Shown here: in pieces, positions 25,701-38,546 of the stretch
How the letters are laid out: each line of letters opens with the position of its first letter
Position numbering within the stretch: position 1 is the first letter of the stretch
DNA from: Mya arenaria
Taxonomy: Eukaryota; Mollusca; Bivalvia; Myida; Myidae
NCBI RefSeq assembly: GCF_026914265.1
Contig: NC_069122.1
Span: 31,609,473 to 31,673,472 of the forward strand
Reading direction: 5' to 3'
Length of the DNA: 64,000 bases
The notes under the pieces: model-generated
What the model was told of the DNA's origin: nothing
The model's database searches: none
Seen by the model: only the letters and a program-made list of their open reading frames with translations
Position numbers and translations under genes: made by a program

Positions 25701-25984
25701 TGCATGTTACTAGTCAAAACAATATTTTGCTTGGAAATTATTGAATAACCAACTGCATTACAATACAGGACATTGTATAGATAACAACTGTTTATAGAAA
25801 AAACTGTTGTAACTTGGCGGCTCAAATTCAGCGAGTGGCTAGTACGGGCCCCACCACTCTCTCTTTAACTCCCCAAAATTTGAAACGCAAACATGAATGC
25901 ATTTTTTAACTATTTGTATTAACACGTCCACCACCACCGTGGCCACCGACAACGCCGCCAACCTCACCACCACCACCCCAAATA

Positions 25985-25995
25985 TACTACTACTG

Positions 25996-26030
<35 letters not shown>

Positions 26031-26040
26031 GTTACTGCTG
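25985..26040 (+). repeat. (CTA)n microsatellite upstream of SDR copy A
   Basis: About 15 CTA units preceded by CCACCACC-type sequence. It corresponds to the much longer CTA tract at 34,566-34,921 upstream of SDR copy B. Confidence 0.95.
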
Positions 26041-26117
26041 CAGCCTCCACAACCCCAACTAACATTTATTCCTTTATCAGCCTTTGTAAACGGTCTTGAT
26101 TAAAACCCAGCATTTAA

Positions 26118-26486
26118 AGATGTACTATTACTCCCAAATAAGATTTAACACATTCAATACAATTGTTTTGAATATACCAAAATACCAAAAAGAATGAATA
26201 AATGTCGAAAAGAATGGTTCTTACGAAGGATACCGAGTTTAATTTAAAAGAAATGTGCACAGTATTTCTACCTTATGAGTCCATAGCAGATCGCAGTAAA
26301 TCTTTTAGCATTCACCAATTATTTCATATTTTTGCGTTTTCAGCTATTATATACACGGTTATAATATTGTTCAAAGTAATTAATATTTCCATAAATGCAA
26401 TATTTAGTAAGCAGTTGAGGTTGTATCACTTAAAATTTATGTTTGTTTTACATGTGTATGTACTAATTTTGAATAAGAGTGCCACT
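26118..26486 (-). mobile_element. TTAA-type MITE (family 2) in the 5' flank of SDR copy A
   Basis: TTAA (26114-26117) lies before AGATGTACTATTACTCCCAA, and TTAA (26487-26490) lies after GAATAAGAGTGCCACT. The 369-bp body is the reverse complement of the family seen at 16699 and 17830. The equivalent position in SDR copy B (about 35,090-35,100) lacks it. The open frame across it is not a gene. It ends about 150 bp upstream of the SDR start codon. Confidence 0.85.
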
Positions 26487-26638
26487 TTAACCTTTAAGTA
26501 TATGTATTTTCAATACTGTACAAACGTCTGACCTTGTTTTAAAATCATACACTGATAGCGAGTGATAAACAGTTACACGTAGCAAGAAATAAGTAGGATC
26601 ATAGGAATATACAGTACTATAAATATACTATTACAGCA

Positions 26639-29600
26639 ATGAGCTGGTGTTGCTTATTGTCAAGTTATTCTTTCTTTGGCTTTGTATTGCTGTGCCTGTA
26701 TCTTTTAATTAAATCCTACCGATTTAAGCAGAAATTAGCGAGTTTTAAAGACAGATATGTACTAATAACCGGATGCGACACAGGATTCGGACACAAACTA
26801 GCAAAACGCTTAGACGTGCTGGGTTTTAAAGTTTTTGCAGCGTGTTTCACACAGAATGGAGTGGAAGAATTATCATCAACCTGCTCTAAGAACGTCACTC
26901 CAATTCGAATGGACGTTACGAACGATGACAGTATAAACAAGGCGGTGGAAGAAGTGACGAACCTCTTACCTGATGATAAGGGTAATAGTATTCGGTAACC
27001 TTTTGGGGAAAAGCTGTAGTAGTTGGTATTCGTATACTGGTGGATGACACGTGAATATGATTAATATTTTATTTGGCAATTTTATTTAACGAACATATTT
27101 GGAAAATCGGAGAATGTGGTACCGTGTTAGAATACTTTTACTGCTGGTTGGCTACGATTGTGCGAATTGTGGTGCCAGGAACTTTTCTCCTGAACTATAT
27201 GTAAAGGAGTTCATGCAAATATTACTGTTATTCATAGTACTTAATACGCCGAAAAACAACAAAAATAACAGTTTTTCGAAACATATCCGTCTAATAAATT
27301 TATCAAATAAATTATATATCATAATAACGTGTTTAGAAGTAAACACAAGGTACAGTTTCACCACGCAAGTGTCGACAGCTCATTTTCTTTGCACCACCAA
27401 TGAGTTGTGGAGCGGGCGTTTATTAGCCATGCCCTTATGGTGGTGGTGTTTTGTATTGACGGTGACGGTGAAGGTGACGTTGAGGATGATGATTCTGATG
27501 ATGAATAGTTTTGTATTTTTCTTCGCTTAGGCTTATGGGCGGTGGTAAACAACGCGGGAGTCTTGGGAACCACATCGGGTCCAACGTTCTGGGCTACACG
27601 GGCCGATTACGACAACGTCCTCGCCGTCAATCTGTACGGGGTGGTACTGGTCACCAACGCCTTCATGCCGCTCATTATGAAGGAGAAGGGAAGGGTGGTG
27701 AACACGTCCAGCATCGCCGGGAGGTTCGCTTTCGCGAACGCGCCGTACGCAGTGTCCAAATATGGCGTCGAGGCGTTCTCGGATAACTTGAGGTAAGCAG
27801 TAGTGAAGTCAGCTCTGCCATAACACTCTTGACACATATTTTACATATATTTCGTCTTAATGTACTTAATCCCATAGTCTAATCGTTCATGTGAAAGAAT
27901 AGTATCATATCATATTATCAATATACATATTATTATCGATGTATGCTTTTCAAGGTAAGCCATCCATTATTAGGATGGAAACATGTGTTAATGGATTGAA
28001 GATACTATCGGCGAGAGTATTTATATGTCTTCTTTAAATTTATAAACCATTATACAATTTTTACGGGATTAAAATTTTGAATCACACCATCATGACGCTT
28101 ATATTATGATATGGTATACCTAAGGGAGGTAATAAAAAAAATAATCACTATGACTATATCGTATATAGCAATGCTATTCCTGTGTGTCTTTAAATGCATA
28201 ATGTCATAACTGTCTGTAGAAAAAACAAACTCTCGGTGAAAACTTTCAAAGTATCCGAAGTTAACATTTTGTAAATTTAAAATGAAACTTTATCAGAAGT
28301 ATTTTGAAATATTACGGATGGGTTACCTTAAATGCAAACGGATGTTTGATTCCTCTCACTAAGAGGTATTTTCGTTACAGATAAGTCACAACTATAACAC
28401 GTATTTAAGTCTTTTTAAAGCATGATCTCTTCATGTTAAATGGTATTAAACTAGAAGGCTATCTATATGAGTAAGCCTATAATACACATGGATATTTACA
28501 TGTGTTTAACATGATGCCCAAATTTTCAAACTCTCAAAAAATCTTAAATAGTACAGTTAGGACTGTACTTATTCTTAAATGAATAGTTCGCATTTAATTA
28601 TATGAGTGTGCTTTAATTAAGTGTAGCATAAAGGTGTATAATAAAATTACGTAATTTAAATCAAAACATTTTCTTTTGTCATATTATGATGTTTATCTTT
28701 ACTCTGTGTGTTTCCTATACCAGTACATGTAGTCTATGTATAAAATGTGTCCATGTTTTGAACTTATTCGAAGACAATAAATAAAACGATACTATTTCAC
28801 TCATCAGAATGTGTACAAGTTCATAAAGGTATACAAAAAGTTTGACAATAAATTATAAAACTATCTTTGTTTGCTTAAGAAGTTTGTTGTTTAGGCGAAC
28901 AATGTTGAATGTGAATGTTTGACGTTGTTTCTTTTCACCCTAACCTTATTTGAACATTTTGCTTTTATTAAGAAACTACTGTTTCATATTTCAAACTCTG
29001 TTTTGCCTGTCCATTCACATTGTTTGTGTTTATATATAACTAGTTACGATTCACACGTCCTAATAAACTGTTCTGTTCTGTTCTGCTGATCTACAAAATA
29101 CCTGTCAACATGTCAATTCAGGCAAAGTATGGTTCGTAAGTACAATAATCATAAATACCTTCTCATATAAGCATTAAATAGATTTCATACAAATGATAAG
29201 CGTACTCGGGACACCTCGGCCATTTTCCATCGAAAACAACCTAAAAATCAAAAATCAATTTGAATTTAGTAACACAACATACACAGTAACACAACATACA
29301 CGTTAAACACTACTTTTAATTAGTGCTATGATATAAAAGTTTACGAATTACTTCTACTGATGTACCGACATACATCCGATTTAGTTTTCGATGGAAAATG
29401 GCCGAGGTGTTTCAAATGATGATAAGCATCCACGCCCAGAAGAAGCAGCATTTATCTATATGTACATTTTCAGGAGGGACGTATACAAGACGGGAGTGAC
29501 TGTCCACATGTTGGAGCCTGGCTTCCACAAGACGCCCCTCTTAAACATTGAGACTCAGAAGAAGAGAATCGAGCAGAAACTGAAAACACTGCCAGAGGTC

Positions 29601-30973
29601 TGGAAGAAAGACTTGCCATCAGACATTGCGGATATAAGTACGCATTGGACATTGTTATGCCTTCGATAAGTAAAAAAACTTTGAGTATGGATTTTGACAT
29701 ACTGTTTTTGAAAAAGGCGGACCTGCTGGCTGTATAAGCTGAGTGTATATGATAAATGATATACACTGTCAGGCATTCTTTGAACAAGTTAAAGTTCTTT
29801 AATATACCATTATGAAGTTTAGTATGAATGCATATAAATTGTTTATTTTCACAATTAACATAAAATTCAAGCAGTTTAAATATTAGGAGGTAGAAACAAC
29901 ACGAACCAAATATAAAGACAGTACATGTGCATATACATATTGCCCTTCCTTGAGCGGAACAGTGCATCATGTCAACCTGAGGCAAAGTCTCAACCCGCCT
30001 TTGGCGTCATTCTCATTTATCAGAGGTTTGATTATGATAAATCCAACGCATGTGTTCTCTTTCCGGTGTACGAGACTAAGAATAAATCATCATCATTCTT
30101 GTGAATGCATTGTCGTCTGATACTCAATATAAATAAAGCGCCTAAACGGCACTGATGAAACGGTAGAACGTAAACCCCGTATCGTTTCGTACTATGACGG
30201 GAGCGGTTAACAGTGAGCTAGTGGGTAACAATTAAGGGTTAAAGCGAACATCGTTGTCCGCTGAAGTTGCCTATATTTATAAACCAAATAAAAGGAGTGA
30301 GGTATAATTATATTTAATATCAAACTCGACAGTTTATTCCCGTTACAAAAATTTGGCCGTCATTTTTTTTCAGTGTCCAAGCGATTCTCTGGCTTTATTG
30401 ACAAGGTAGGCAGCAGTAACCTTGACCTCGTTGTTGGCGCATACGAACACGCCGTCACTGCAAAGCACCCTAAATACAGGTGCATATATAGTTAATTCAA
30501 TCATTTATTTGAAGCTTTCATTGCTTAGTAATTTAAGCAAGTACCCAAAATCAATATAAATACAAACGCGTATGCAGTTATTTAAATCATCAAGTTTTAA
30601 TAGCTCAGTAATTAAGGCTTGTACCCTCAATCATTATAAAATGCAGGTGATATGTATTTATTTCAATCATTAAATCTCAGCTTTCATTGCTCAGTAGTTT
30701 AGGCTAGTACATTGAATCATAATAAAATATATGTGCATATGTACTTATTTCAATCATTAAATCAAAGCTTTCATTGTTCATTACAACTGACAGTGGTCAT
30801 ATAAGTTGGTGATATATAATATATACCCTATAACCTAAATCATTTTCAATTCGTTATTGACATGTGATATACTTGGTTACAGATATGTGGTAGGCTGGGA
30901 TGCCAACTACTTCTTCCGCCCTCTTTGGATGTTGCCAGAATGGCTCAGCGACTTCATTTTGTCCAGGCTTTAA
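26639..30973 (+). CDS. Short-chain dehydrogenase/reductase, copy A (BDH1/retinol dehydrogenase-like), five exons
   Basis: Exons are 26639-26981, 27531-27792, 29474-29637, 30374-30479 and 30883-30973. All junctions are GT-AG, phases agree, and the total is 966 bp (321 codons plus stop). The protein begins with a hydrophobic anchor (residues ~5-25). The NAD(P)-binding TGxxxGxG motif follows (TGCDTGFG, ~44-51), then NNAG (~121-124), and the catalytic Ser-Tyr-Lys as NTSSIAG (~S175) and YAVSK (Y187, K191). The C-terminal half holds MLEPGFHKTPLL and ends near DFILSRL. Features and length fit the SDR9C group (3-hydroxybutyrate dehydrogenase type 1, retinol and 17-beta-hydroxysteroid dehydrogenases), probably membrane-associated; the substrate cannot be read from sequence. 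The start is supported by the anchor and by conservation with copy B. Thr48 replaces the Ser seen in copy B. No defects were found, so both copies look functional. Confidence 0.93.
28035..29395. mobile_element. Insertion in intron 2 of SDR copy A, composite of retroposon and inverted-repeat element
   Basis: Intron 2 is 1,681 bp here but 329 bp in copy B; the extra DNA lies between the conserved GAGAGTATTTATATGT and GGCCGAGGTGTTTC. It contains a TGTTCTGTTCTGTTCTG tail at about 29,065-29,088, like the retroposon at 15,330. It also contains arms CCTCGGCCATTTTCCATCG (about 29,214) and CGATGGAAAATGGCCGAGG (about 29,389). At least two insertions are likely. Confidence 0.6.
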
Positions 30974-31499
30974 ACAACAAGTGGTTATAAATTATCTTGC
31001 GTATTTGACGCGATACCGGAACAAAAAATACGGTTCTTATGTATTGCAATTGACGACATTTCATTCCAAAACTGGCCGCATACGGACCCAAAGTCGGCTA
31101 ATACATATATCTGCCGTTTTGATTGGCTACTAAACTCGCCAAATACGGGATTCGGGAAATGAAACATTTTCATTTGACTGTCGCAACTCGCCTTTATATG
31201 TGATTGCTAAGCAATATTAAAATTGATTTATTTTATTTTCGTTTTAAAGTTACTGTTTTTGAAAACTAATATGGATTTACTATTACATACATATTGATAA
31301 GTATGTCCATGTTAGCCTATTAAATACTTAAACCACTTTGTACGGGTTGTTATTACAGTTGTGTTTAACCTGTTGGATTTTATGACAATTATATCTTTTG
31401 AAACCAGCACTCGTCAAACTGGAAGTGTATTTTTTACATTTCGGAAGCTTATCACTGATTTTTCTATAATCTGAAGTAAATCCTGTATGATGTACAGGA

Positions 31500-33185
31500 T
31501 GCACAGTCGCAGGATATGACCCTCTACAACACAAGATATCTCATTTTTGCCCTCATACTATCATGCTAGATATTATAACCCTGTGTCCGTGACCAGGATC
31601 TACACTCCAAGGTATGTTATGACCACACCCTTATAATCCCAAGAGCGCATTGTTTAGGACCATCATCTATACCAATTCTAATCCAAACTGACCATGATTG
31701 TCACCCAAACCTAGGGCCATGCAACCTCTAAGTTTTCCTGGCAGATTTGTGATAAAAAGCGTGCAAGTGATCGAAGACAATTCACTCCGTTGCTTGTAGT
31801 AATTGCGAAAAAAGTACAATACAGATTGCATGAAAATGAATAACCGTATATATGGAACGCCATAGAACAGCGAAACGAGTTGGTATTGTTGTAACTGTGG
31901 ACTCCCCAACGTCAACTCAAGTTAATTTGAAGACACAACATCACTTATATTGAACACCTCTGATTCCCGCTCCTCTGTCTCTACACATCCTGAAATCCCA
32001 TAAAATTTGGGCCACCCCAACTCGCATCATCTACAAGGAAAACTCACCAAACAACTATCCAGAAGAAACATATTTGGTAACTCACCATTAACTTCCAACG
32101 TATGCGGGCCAAGAAAGAAGATTTCTGAACTTTACTCCAATACTCAGACCCTGATGACATTATCGCTTCTGAACTATGGCTGCAATCGTCAATTCATGAG
32201 CAGGAAGTCCTACATGACAACTGCAGGTTCGCTGCAAGGAAGGACTGGAAGTCGAGCCCCCAATGTGGAGTAGCGATTATAGCACAAACCATCTAGGATA
32301 CCTTTGAGATTGATTTAGAGTCTAGTGCTGAGATTGCAACCGCAACCATAACATTCTCAAGCCTTAAAACTCCAACTAGGTATGTGCGGTCTATTGTCTT
32401 TCTGAAAACTACTTGGACACCATGGAAGAACTGCGTAGACGCCTCACATCCATCTCGAGCAGCCATACTGAACATACACCTTTTGTTTACTGGTCTTCAA
32501 GTTCTGTTTCAACCAACAAATACCATATTCCAATAAACAACAACTTTATCGAAACATTGCAAGACATTGGATAAGAAAAAAATGTCGACATCCCATCTCG
32601 TCTTGACAACATCCTAGATATATTCGCCACAAACCTTCTCTTAAAGATAAATGCATCCCGATCCTCGGCATAAGTGACCATGCCTTTGGTCTGACCGATT
32701 CCATCATCATACCATTAAGAAAACAACCTATACATCCATCTTATTCACCTACATATTACTCTACTTCCAAGCCTATCAACACATTGTTGAATATATTCTA
32801 GAAGGAGTAAACTGCTGCTTTAAGCAAGTTTGTCCTGTCCAAGTTGACATCAGCTCACTACAGCCAACCGTAGTGTAACCGCTTAATTAGCCGTTCAACG
32901 CGCAGGAAGAAACGTGCCTACAAGAAAGCCCGGCGATCAAATACAAGAAAAGATTGGGACTTAAAGGGATCCAACTCACCACCAAAATGAATGCATGAAG
33001 GCCCTCGACAAGTAAGTCAGCGTTCTGGTGTCAGACGACAAGTCCAAGATGTTTTACACCTTCGTGGAAAGTAACTTAATTCCGTGGCCTGCAAGCTCCT
33101 CGAGCAAATCATCCACAGAATTTTGATGCAGATTTTCGATTGCGAAGACATCACCAGCCAGTAATAACACGGCTCCAGTTATTAT
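31500..33185 (+). mobile_element. CR1/Jockey-type LINE remnant (zinc-finger and endonuclease region) in copy A
   Basis: Fragments in several frames match the apurinic endonuclease of CR1-like LINEs: ELW-QSSIHEQEVLHDN, a VAII-type strand, CAVYCLSENYLDTMEELRR, then DNILDIFATN and ISDHAF-like ends. After them come RRAARKKRRAYKK-type linker sequence and VSDDKSKMFYTFVES. It is heavily decayed and lacks a readable reverse transcriptase. The matching remnant in copy B (38547-39597) shows that the insertion predates the duplication. Confidence 0.75.
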
Positions 33186-33497
33186 ATCATATGATCAGTG
33201 AAATACTTCACTTAGGAATTTGACTTAAGTTGTTTTATAATTACCGGCCGTAGCCCAAATTTCTCGAAACTTTTCTATAAGTATATTATAACAGGAGTAA
33301 GCTAAGCTCACTATTTTTGTTTTTCTATAAATTAAGTGATATTACTCTTTAAGATATTTTAGGCTTTAAATAATAATAATCTTTATGATATTTACAATAA
33401 ACAGTTTTTCATTTATCCAAATCAAATTTAAGTATATTTTTTGGCAAATTGAAATAAGCTACTTTAACTTGCCAACCTTAAGAAGTTTTGAAAAAAT
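33186..33497. other. Spacer between duplication copy A and the 33.5-kb repeat block
   Basis: AT-rich sequence. I see no gene or bounded element. Confidence 0.5.
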
Positions 33498-34190
33498 TGG
33501 GGCCTGCAGTCTATTCATCAAAATTATCTTTATTCGATTGTAAAATTTCACCTCTCACTCTTCAGTTTTATTGCAGATTTTGACGTTTCATTCTTTTTTT
33601 TTCTTTTTGGGAAACGATTATGCTTTTTGTACGATTTTGATGACAATGTTCTGTCTGTATTTGCCAATACAATATTGACATGAAATATTGACTTGGCGCA
33701 AAATATTGATGATGAAGATAATAATTAAGGCCAAAGTGATATATAAACATTGTTAAAAGAGGCGATATAGCTACAAATGATCAATGAATCCATGAATGGT
33801 TTCCCTTGAGTAAATACAAAGTTAGACATTATAAATTTGTGTTTGTTAAATGAAAAAAAGGTCGACCGGGGGACTCGATGCGACAAATCAAACCATTGAT
33901 TAACGCCCATGTTAAATCGCATTGCAATGATCTGGGATAGTTCTTCATACATTGTCTTCCAAGCGAATCAATATGATTTATCACTGTGAAAAAGATGTAT
34001 AAAGTAACATTGTCAACGACGCAATTTTTTTGCAATCCGTACATAATAAAACGTGAACAGAGAGGTGGAGAAAAGCTACTAGAGCGGGGGAGTGTTCATG
34101 TGTTCAAATTGTTCATAGATTATTACAGATGTTAATTGCCAACCTGAAAAGTAAATGGAGGTCGGTTTAAATATGGGGGATTCATACTTT
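33498..34190 (+). repeat. Unsplit copy of the dispersed block also found at 17498 and 21102
   Basis: The continuous segment matches 17,510-17,700 followed by 21,102-21,740, including GGTCGACCGGGGGACTCG and AACATTGTCAACGACGC. Here the two halves are joined, which indicates that the 17.7-21.1 kb DNA was inserted into the other copy. It has no coding content. Confidence 0.8.
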
Positions 34191-34565
34191 TTTATTTGTG
34201 TAATGTGCCGATGAGCTGGTAATAAATATGCTTAAGTCAAAAATAAATTTCCCGTTCTTTTCGGATATTAAAAATGGGTACAGTACATTTTTAGTTAACA
34301 ACTGTTTCTAAAAAATCTGTTTCAAATGGCGAGATTTGACGTAAGAGGGGCCGTTCTAACTTGGCGGCTCAAATTCAGACCCTACTCTCTTCTACTCTTT
34401 AAATTTGACACACAAACATGAACAATTTTTAACTAATTGTAATAACAGGTCCACAACCACCACCACATACAACGCTGCCGCCGCCACCTCACAACCACCA
34501 CCACCACAACCACCCTACTGAAACCACCACCGCCATACTACTACTACTTATGCAGCTTTTGCTGT

Positions 34566-34922
<357 letters not shown>

Positions 34923-35241
34923 GTACCATTACTTCTACTCTTAATAGTAATTATAACATTTAGTACTTGTAAATCGAAGAACTGATATTTTTTCTGTACA
35001 TTTCTGGAAGGGGATGGGGGGCTGAGCCTCCACCACCCCTGCTAAGATTAATTTCAGCCTTTGTAAACTGTCTTGATTAAATCCCAACATATATCCGTTA
35101 AGTATATGAATTATCAATACTGTACAAACGTTTGACCTTGTTTTAAAAACATACACTGATAGTGAGTGATAACACACGTAGCAAGTAATAAGTAATAAGT
35201 AGGATCATACAGGAATTTACTATAAATATACTGTTACAACA

Positions 35242-35761
35242 ATGAGCTGGTGTTGCTTATTGTCAAGTTATTCATTCTTTGGCTTGGCATTGCTGTGCCT
35301 GTATCTTTTCATTAAATCCTACCGATTTAAACAGAAATTAGCGAGTTTTAAAGACAGATATGTACTAATAACTGGGTGCGACTCAGGATTCGGACACAAA
35401 CTAGCAAAACGTTTGGACGTGCTGGGTTTTAAAGTCTTTGCAGCGTGTTTCACACAGAATGGAATGGAAGAATTATCATCTACCTGCACTAAGAACGTCA
35501 ATCCAATTCGAATGGACGTAACGAACGATGACAGTATAAAAAGGGCGGTGGAAGAAGTCACGAAACTCTTACCTGACAAAAAGGGTAATGGTATTGGGTA
35601 ACTATTTCGGGGAAATTTAGCTGTTGTAGTTGGTGTGCGTGTACAGGTGAATGACCGGATGCCTACTGGATTGGCTTTGGTTATTACTAGCAACTGAACC
35701 CATCTACGATGGCTAAATAAATACAACTGTTTTGGTTAAAATACATGATTTACGGATAGAC

Positions 35762-35821
<60 letters not shown>

Positions 35822-37722
35822 AAGGATTAGGAAGATGAGGAGGAGGTGGAGGAGGATGGTGGTAGTGGTGGTGGTAAATTTTTGTGGTGACGGTGAAGGT
35901 GAAGTTGATGATGATGATAATGATGATGAATAAGTTTTATTCATCTTTATTTTCTTTTCTCAGGCCTATGGGCAGTGGTTAACAACGCGGGAGTATTGGG
36001 AACCACATCGGGTCCAACGTTCTGGGCGACACGGGCCGACTACGACAACGTTCTAGCCGTCAATCTGTACGGGGTGGTACTGGTCACCAACGCCTTCATG
36101 CCGCTCATTATGAAGGAGAAGGGAAGGGTAGTGAATACGTCCAGCATCGCCGGGAGGTTCGCTTTCGGGAACGCGCCTTACGCGGTGTCCAAACATGGCG
36201 TCGAGGCGTTCTCGGATAATTTGAGGTAAGCAGTGGTGAAGTCAGCTCCATCATAGTACTTTTAACATATATTTTGCATAAGTTATAATTTCTTCTTTAT
36301 ATACTTAATCCCATATGCTCGTTTGAACATGTAAAAGAATAGTATCATATCATATTATCAATACTCATTATTATCGATGTATGCTTTTCAAGGTTAGCCA
36401 TGCATCATTAGGATGGAAACATGTGTTAATGGATTGAAGATACTATTGGCGAGAGTATTTATATGTTTAATCTAAAATAGCCGAGGTGTTTCGAATGGTG
36501 ATAAGCATCGATGCCAAGAAGAAGCAGCATTAATCTATACATGTACATATTCAGGAGGGACGTATACAAGACGGGAGTAACAGTCCACATGTTGGAGCCT
36601 GGCTTCCACAAGACTCCCCTCTTAAGCGTTGAGGCTCAGAAGAAGAGAACCGAGCAGAAACTGAAAACACTGCCAGAGGTCTGGAAGAAAGACTTGCCAT
36701 CAGACATTGCGGACATAAGTACGCCTTGACCGTTCACAGACCGTTTATTCTTAAATAGCCAGTGTAAACCTGTTGGCTGTATTAACGGAGTGTTTATGAT
36801 AAATGATAATATTCAGGCTTTTTTCGAATAAGTTAAAAGTTCTTTTTAAAGTATTTTCAATTATGAACTTCTTTATTAATACATTATAAAGTGTTTTTGT
36901 TCATTATTAAAAAAATAACGTAAGCAGTTCAAATATTAGGAGGTTAAAACAACACGAACCAATGTCAAAGAAGATACATATTTATAATGTATATTGCCTA
37001 CCTTGAGGGGAATGTTAATTCGCCAATATCGTCTGATACAAAAAGCGTCCTAACAGCACAGTACGCGGGTAACAGTACGATGTTACAGTGATCATTGTAG
37101 CCCGCTGAAGTTTTCTATATATTGTAAAAGGATTGAGCTATGATAATACCTCCTTAATATCAAACTCTACAGTTAAATTCATGTAACTTAATTTTGCCGT
37201 CATTTTCCCCAGTGGCCAAGCGTTTCTCGGGCTTTGTGGACAAGGTAGGCAGCAGCAACCTTGACCTCGTTGTTGATGCCTATGAACACGCCGTCACTGC
37301 AAAGTACCCCAAATACAGGTGAATATATATCATTAATTCAATCAATAATTCCCAGATTAGTAATCAATGCAAGTACCCTAAAACATATTAAATAGAAACG
37401 CGTATGTAGTAATTTCAGTCATTAAGTCCAAGCTATCAGTGCCCTGTAATTAAGACTAATACCCTCAATCATTATAAAAATACAGATGATATGTTGATGT
37501 TCAATCATTAAGTCGAAGCTTTCACTGTTTATTACAACTACTAGTGGTCATATAAGTTGGTGATATTAAGTATATGTCATGCGCTAAATCACTTCCAATT
37601 CGTCGTAAACATGTGATATATTTTGTTATAGATATGTGGTAGGCTGGGACGCCAATTACATCTTCCGCCCTCTTTGGATGGCGCCGGAATGGTTCAGCGA
37701 CTTCATTTTGTCCAGGCTTTAA
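35242..37722 (+). CDS. Short-chain dehydrogenase/reductase, copy B (BDH1/retinol dehydrogenase-like), five exons
   Basis: Exons are 35242-35584, 35964-36225, 36555-36718, 37213-37318 and 37632-37722. The five exon lengths are identical to copy A (343, 262, 164, 106, 91 bp), all with GT-AG junctions and consistent phase: 321 codons plus stop. It has the same N-terminal anchor, TGCDSGFG cofactor motif, NNAG, catalytic Ser and YAVSK, with the conserved Ser at position 48 where copy A has Thr. It has YAVSKHG where copy A has YAVSKYG. Most codon differences from copy A look silent or conservative, so selection has probably kept both proteins working. The 5' flank shared with copy A (TGTACAAACGT-TGACCTTGTTT and a further ~100 bp) may hold the promoter. 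Intron 1 has a short GAT repeat. Substrate is unknown. Confidence 0.93.
35761..35822 (+). repeat. (GAT)n microsatellite in intron 1 of SDR copy B
   Basis: About 20 GAT units followed by GAGGAGGTGG-type purine-rich sequence. The homologous intron in copy A has only short GGTGACGGTGAAGG-like remnants. Confidence 0.95.
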
Positions 37723-38077
37723 ACAACAATCAATATATAACGCTATATATCAATTAACTTATCGTATTTGACGCGATACTGGAACAATCATTGTTCTAAT
37801 CCTTTTAAATTGACGAAGTCGGCAAATACGAGTTCCTGCCGCTTTGATTGGCTACAAAACCAAATCGGGGATTCGAGGAATGGACACTTTTCATTGGTTG
37901 TCGAAATTCGCCCTAATACAAGAATGCCAAAATTCTTAAAATCGTCAGCCATTTTATTTTTGTTTTACAGACTGTTTTTAAAAAATGTGTTCCTCGTTTG
38001 AAATAATTTGGAAGTACACGCCTATTAAATACTTTTACCACTTAGAACATTTTGTTATTGCAGTTTGGTTTAATTAA

Positions 38078-38423
38078 AGCTGCACAGATTGACCGTTTTG
38101 GCAATTCTTTTTAATTTTTTTTGTATTGGAATGATCCAAAGTTTGCGTAAATGTCTTGAAAAAAATAATACAAGACTGCTGACAAAATATCAGACAGTAG
38201 TTTTTCATACTTAGGTTCGAAAATTGATATTTTAAGTCTTAAAAGCGTAACTAACGCTTAAAGACAAATGTAATTTTGGCAGTTTTCCAACCAATTGAGA
38301 TCTCTTATATTGTAAGTTATCTTTAAAACATGACTGTATTGAAGGTATTGATACCAAAATCAGCTGATTCTGAGACAAAAAATAAAAAAAATGTCAAAAA
38401 TCTAGGTCTTTGAAAGTTCGGCT
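38078..38423. mobile_element. TTAA-type MITE (family 1) inserted in duplication copy B
   Basis: AGCTGCACAGATTGACCGTT at the left and AAAGTTCGGCT at the right lie between TTAA sites (38074-38077 and 38424-38427). Copy A has the uninterrupted site GTTTAACCTG at 31,363-31,372. The body matches the copy at 13792-14164. This is a clean filled/empty site pair. Confidence 0.88.
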
Positions 38424-38546
38424 TTAACCTATGAGTAGATTTTATGAGAATTGTTTTGGAAACCAGCAATCGTCAAACCGGAAGTGCGTTTGTTTTTTAT
38501 TTTTCTGCTCTCAAATATAAATCCCCGCATGCTGTCCATGATTGGA

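Larger units (their letters stand above)
25700..33185 (+). repeat. Segmental duplication, copy A
   Basis: This block and 34,220-39,597 are direct, collinear copies: CTA microsatellite, five-exon SDR gene, conserved 3' flank, LINE endonuclease remnant. The match begins near ACAACTGTTTATAGAAAAAA and AACTTGGCGGCTCAAATTCA, and is strongest in the SDR exons. Copy A alone carries the family-2 MITE at 26118-26486 and a ~1.36-kb insertion in SDR intron 2. The left limit is approximate because similarity fades. Confidence 0.88.

Noticed and set aside
26202-26531. 109-codon plus-strand frame upstream of SDR copy A
   Set aside because: It lies almost wholly within a family-2 MITE, and the other copies of the family do not keep it open.
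27511-27875. Overlapping frames on both strands over SDR exon 2
   Set aside because: They are shadows of the SDR coding exon in other frames.
32007-32273. Independent host genes at 32.0 kb and 39.1 kb
   Set aside because: Both are frames of the decayed LINE endonuclease region shared by the two duplication copies.
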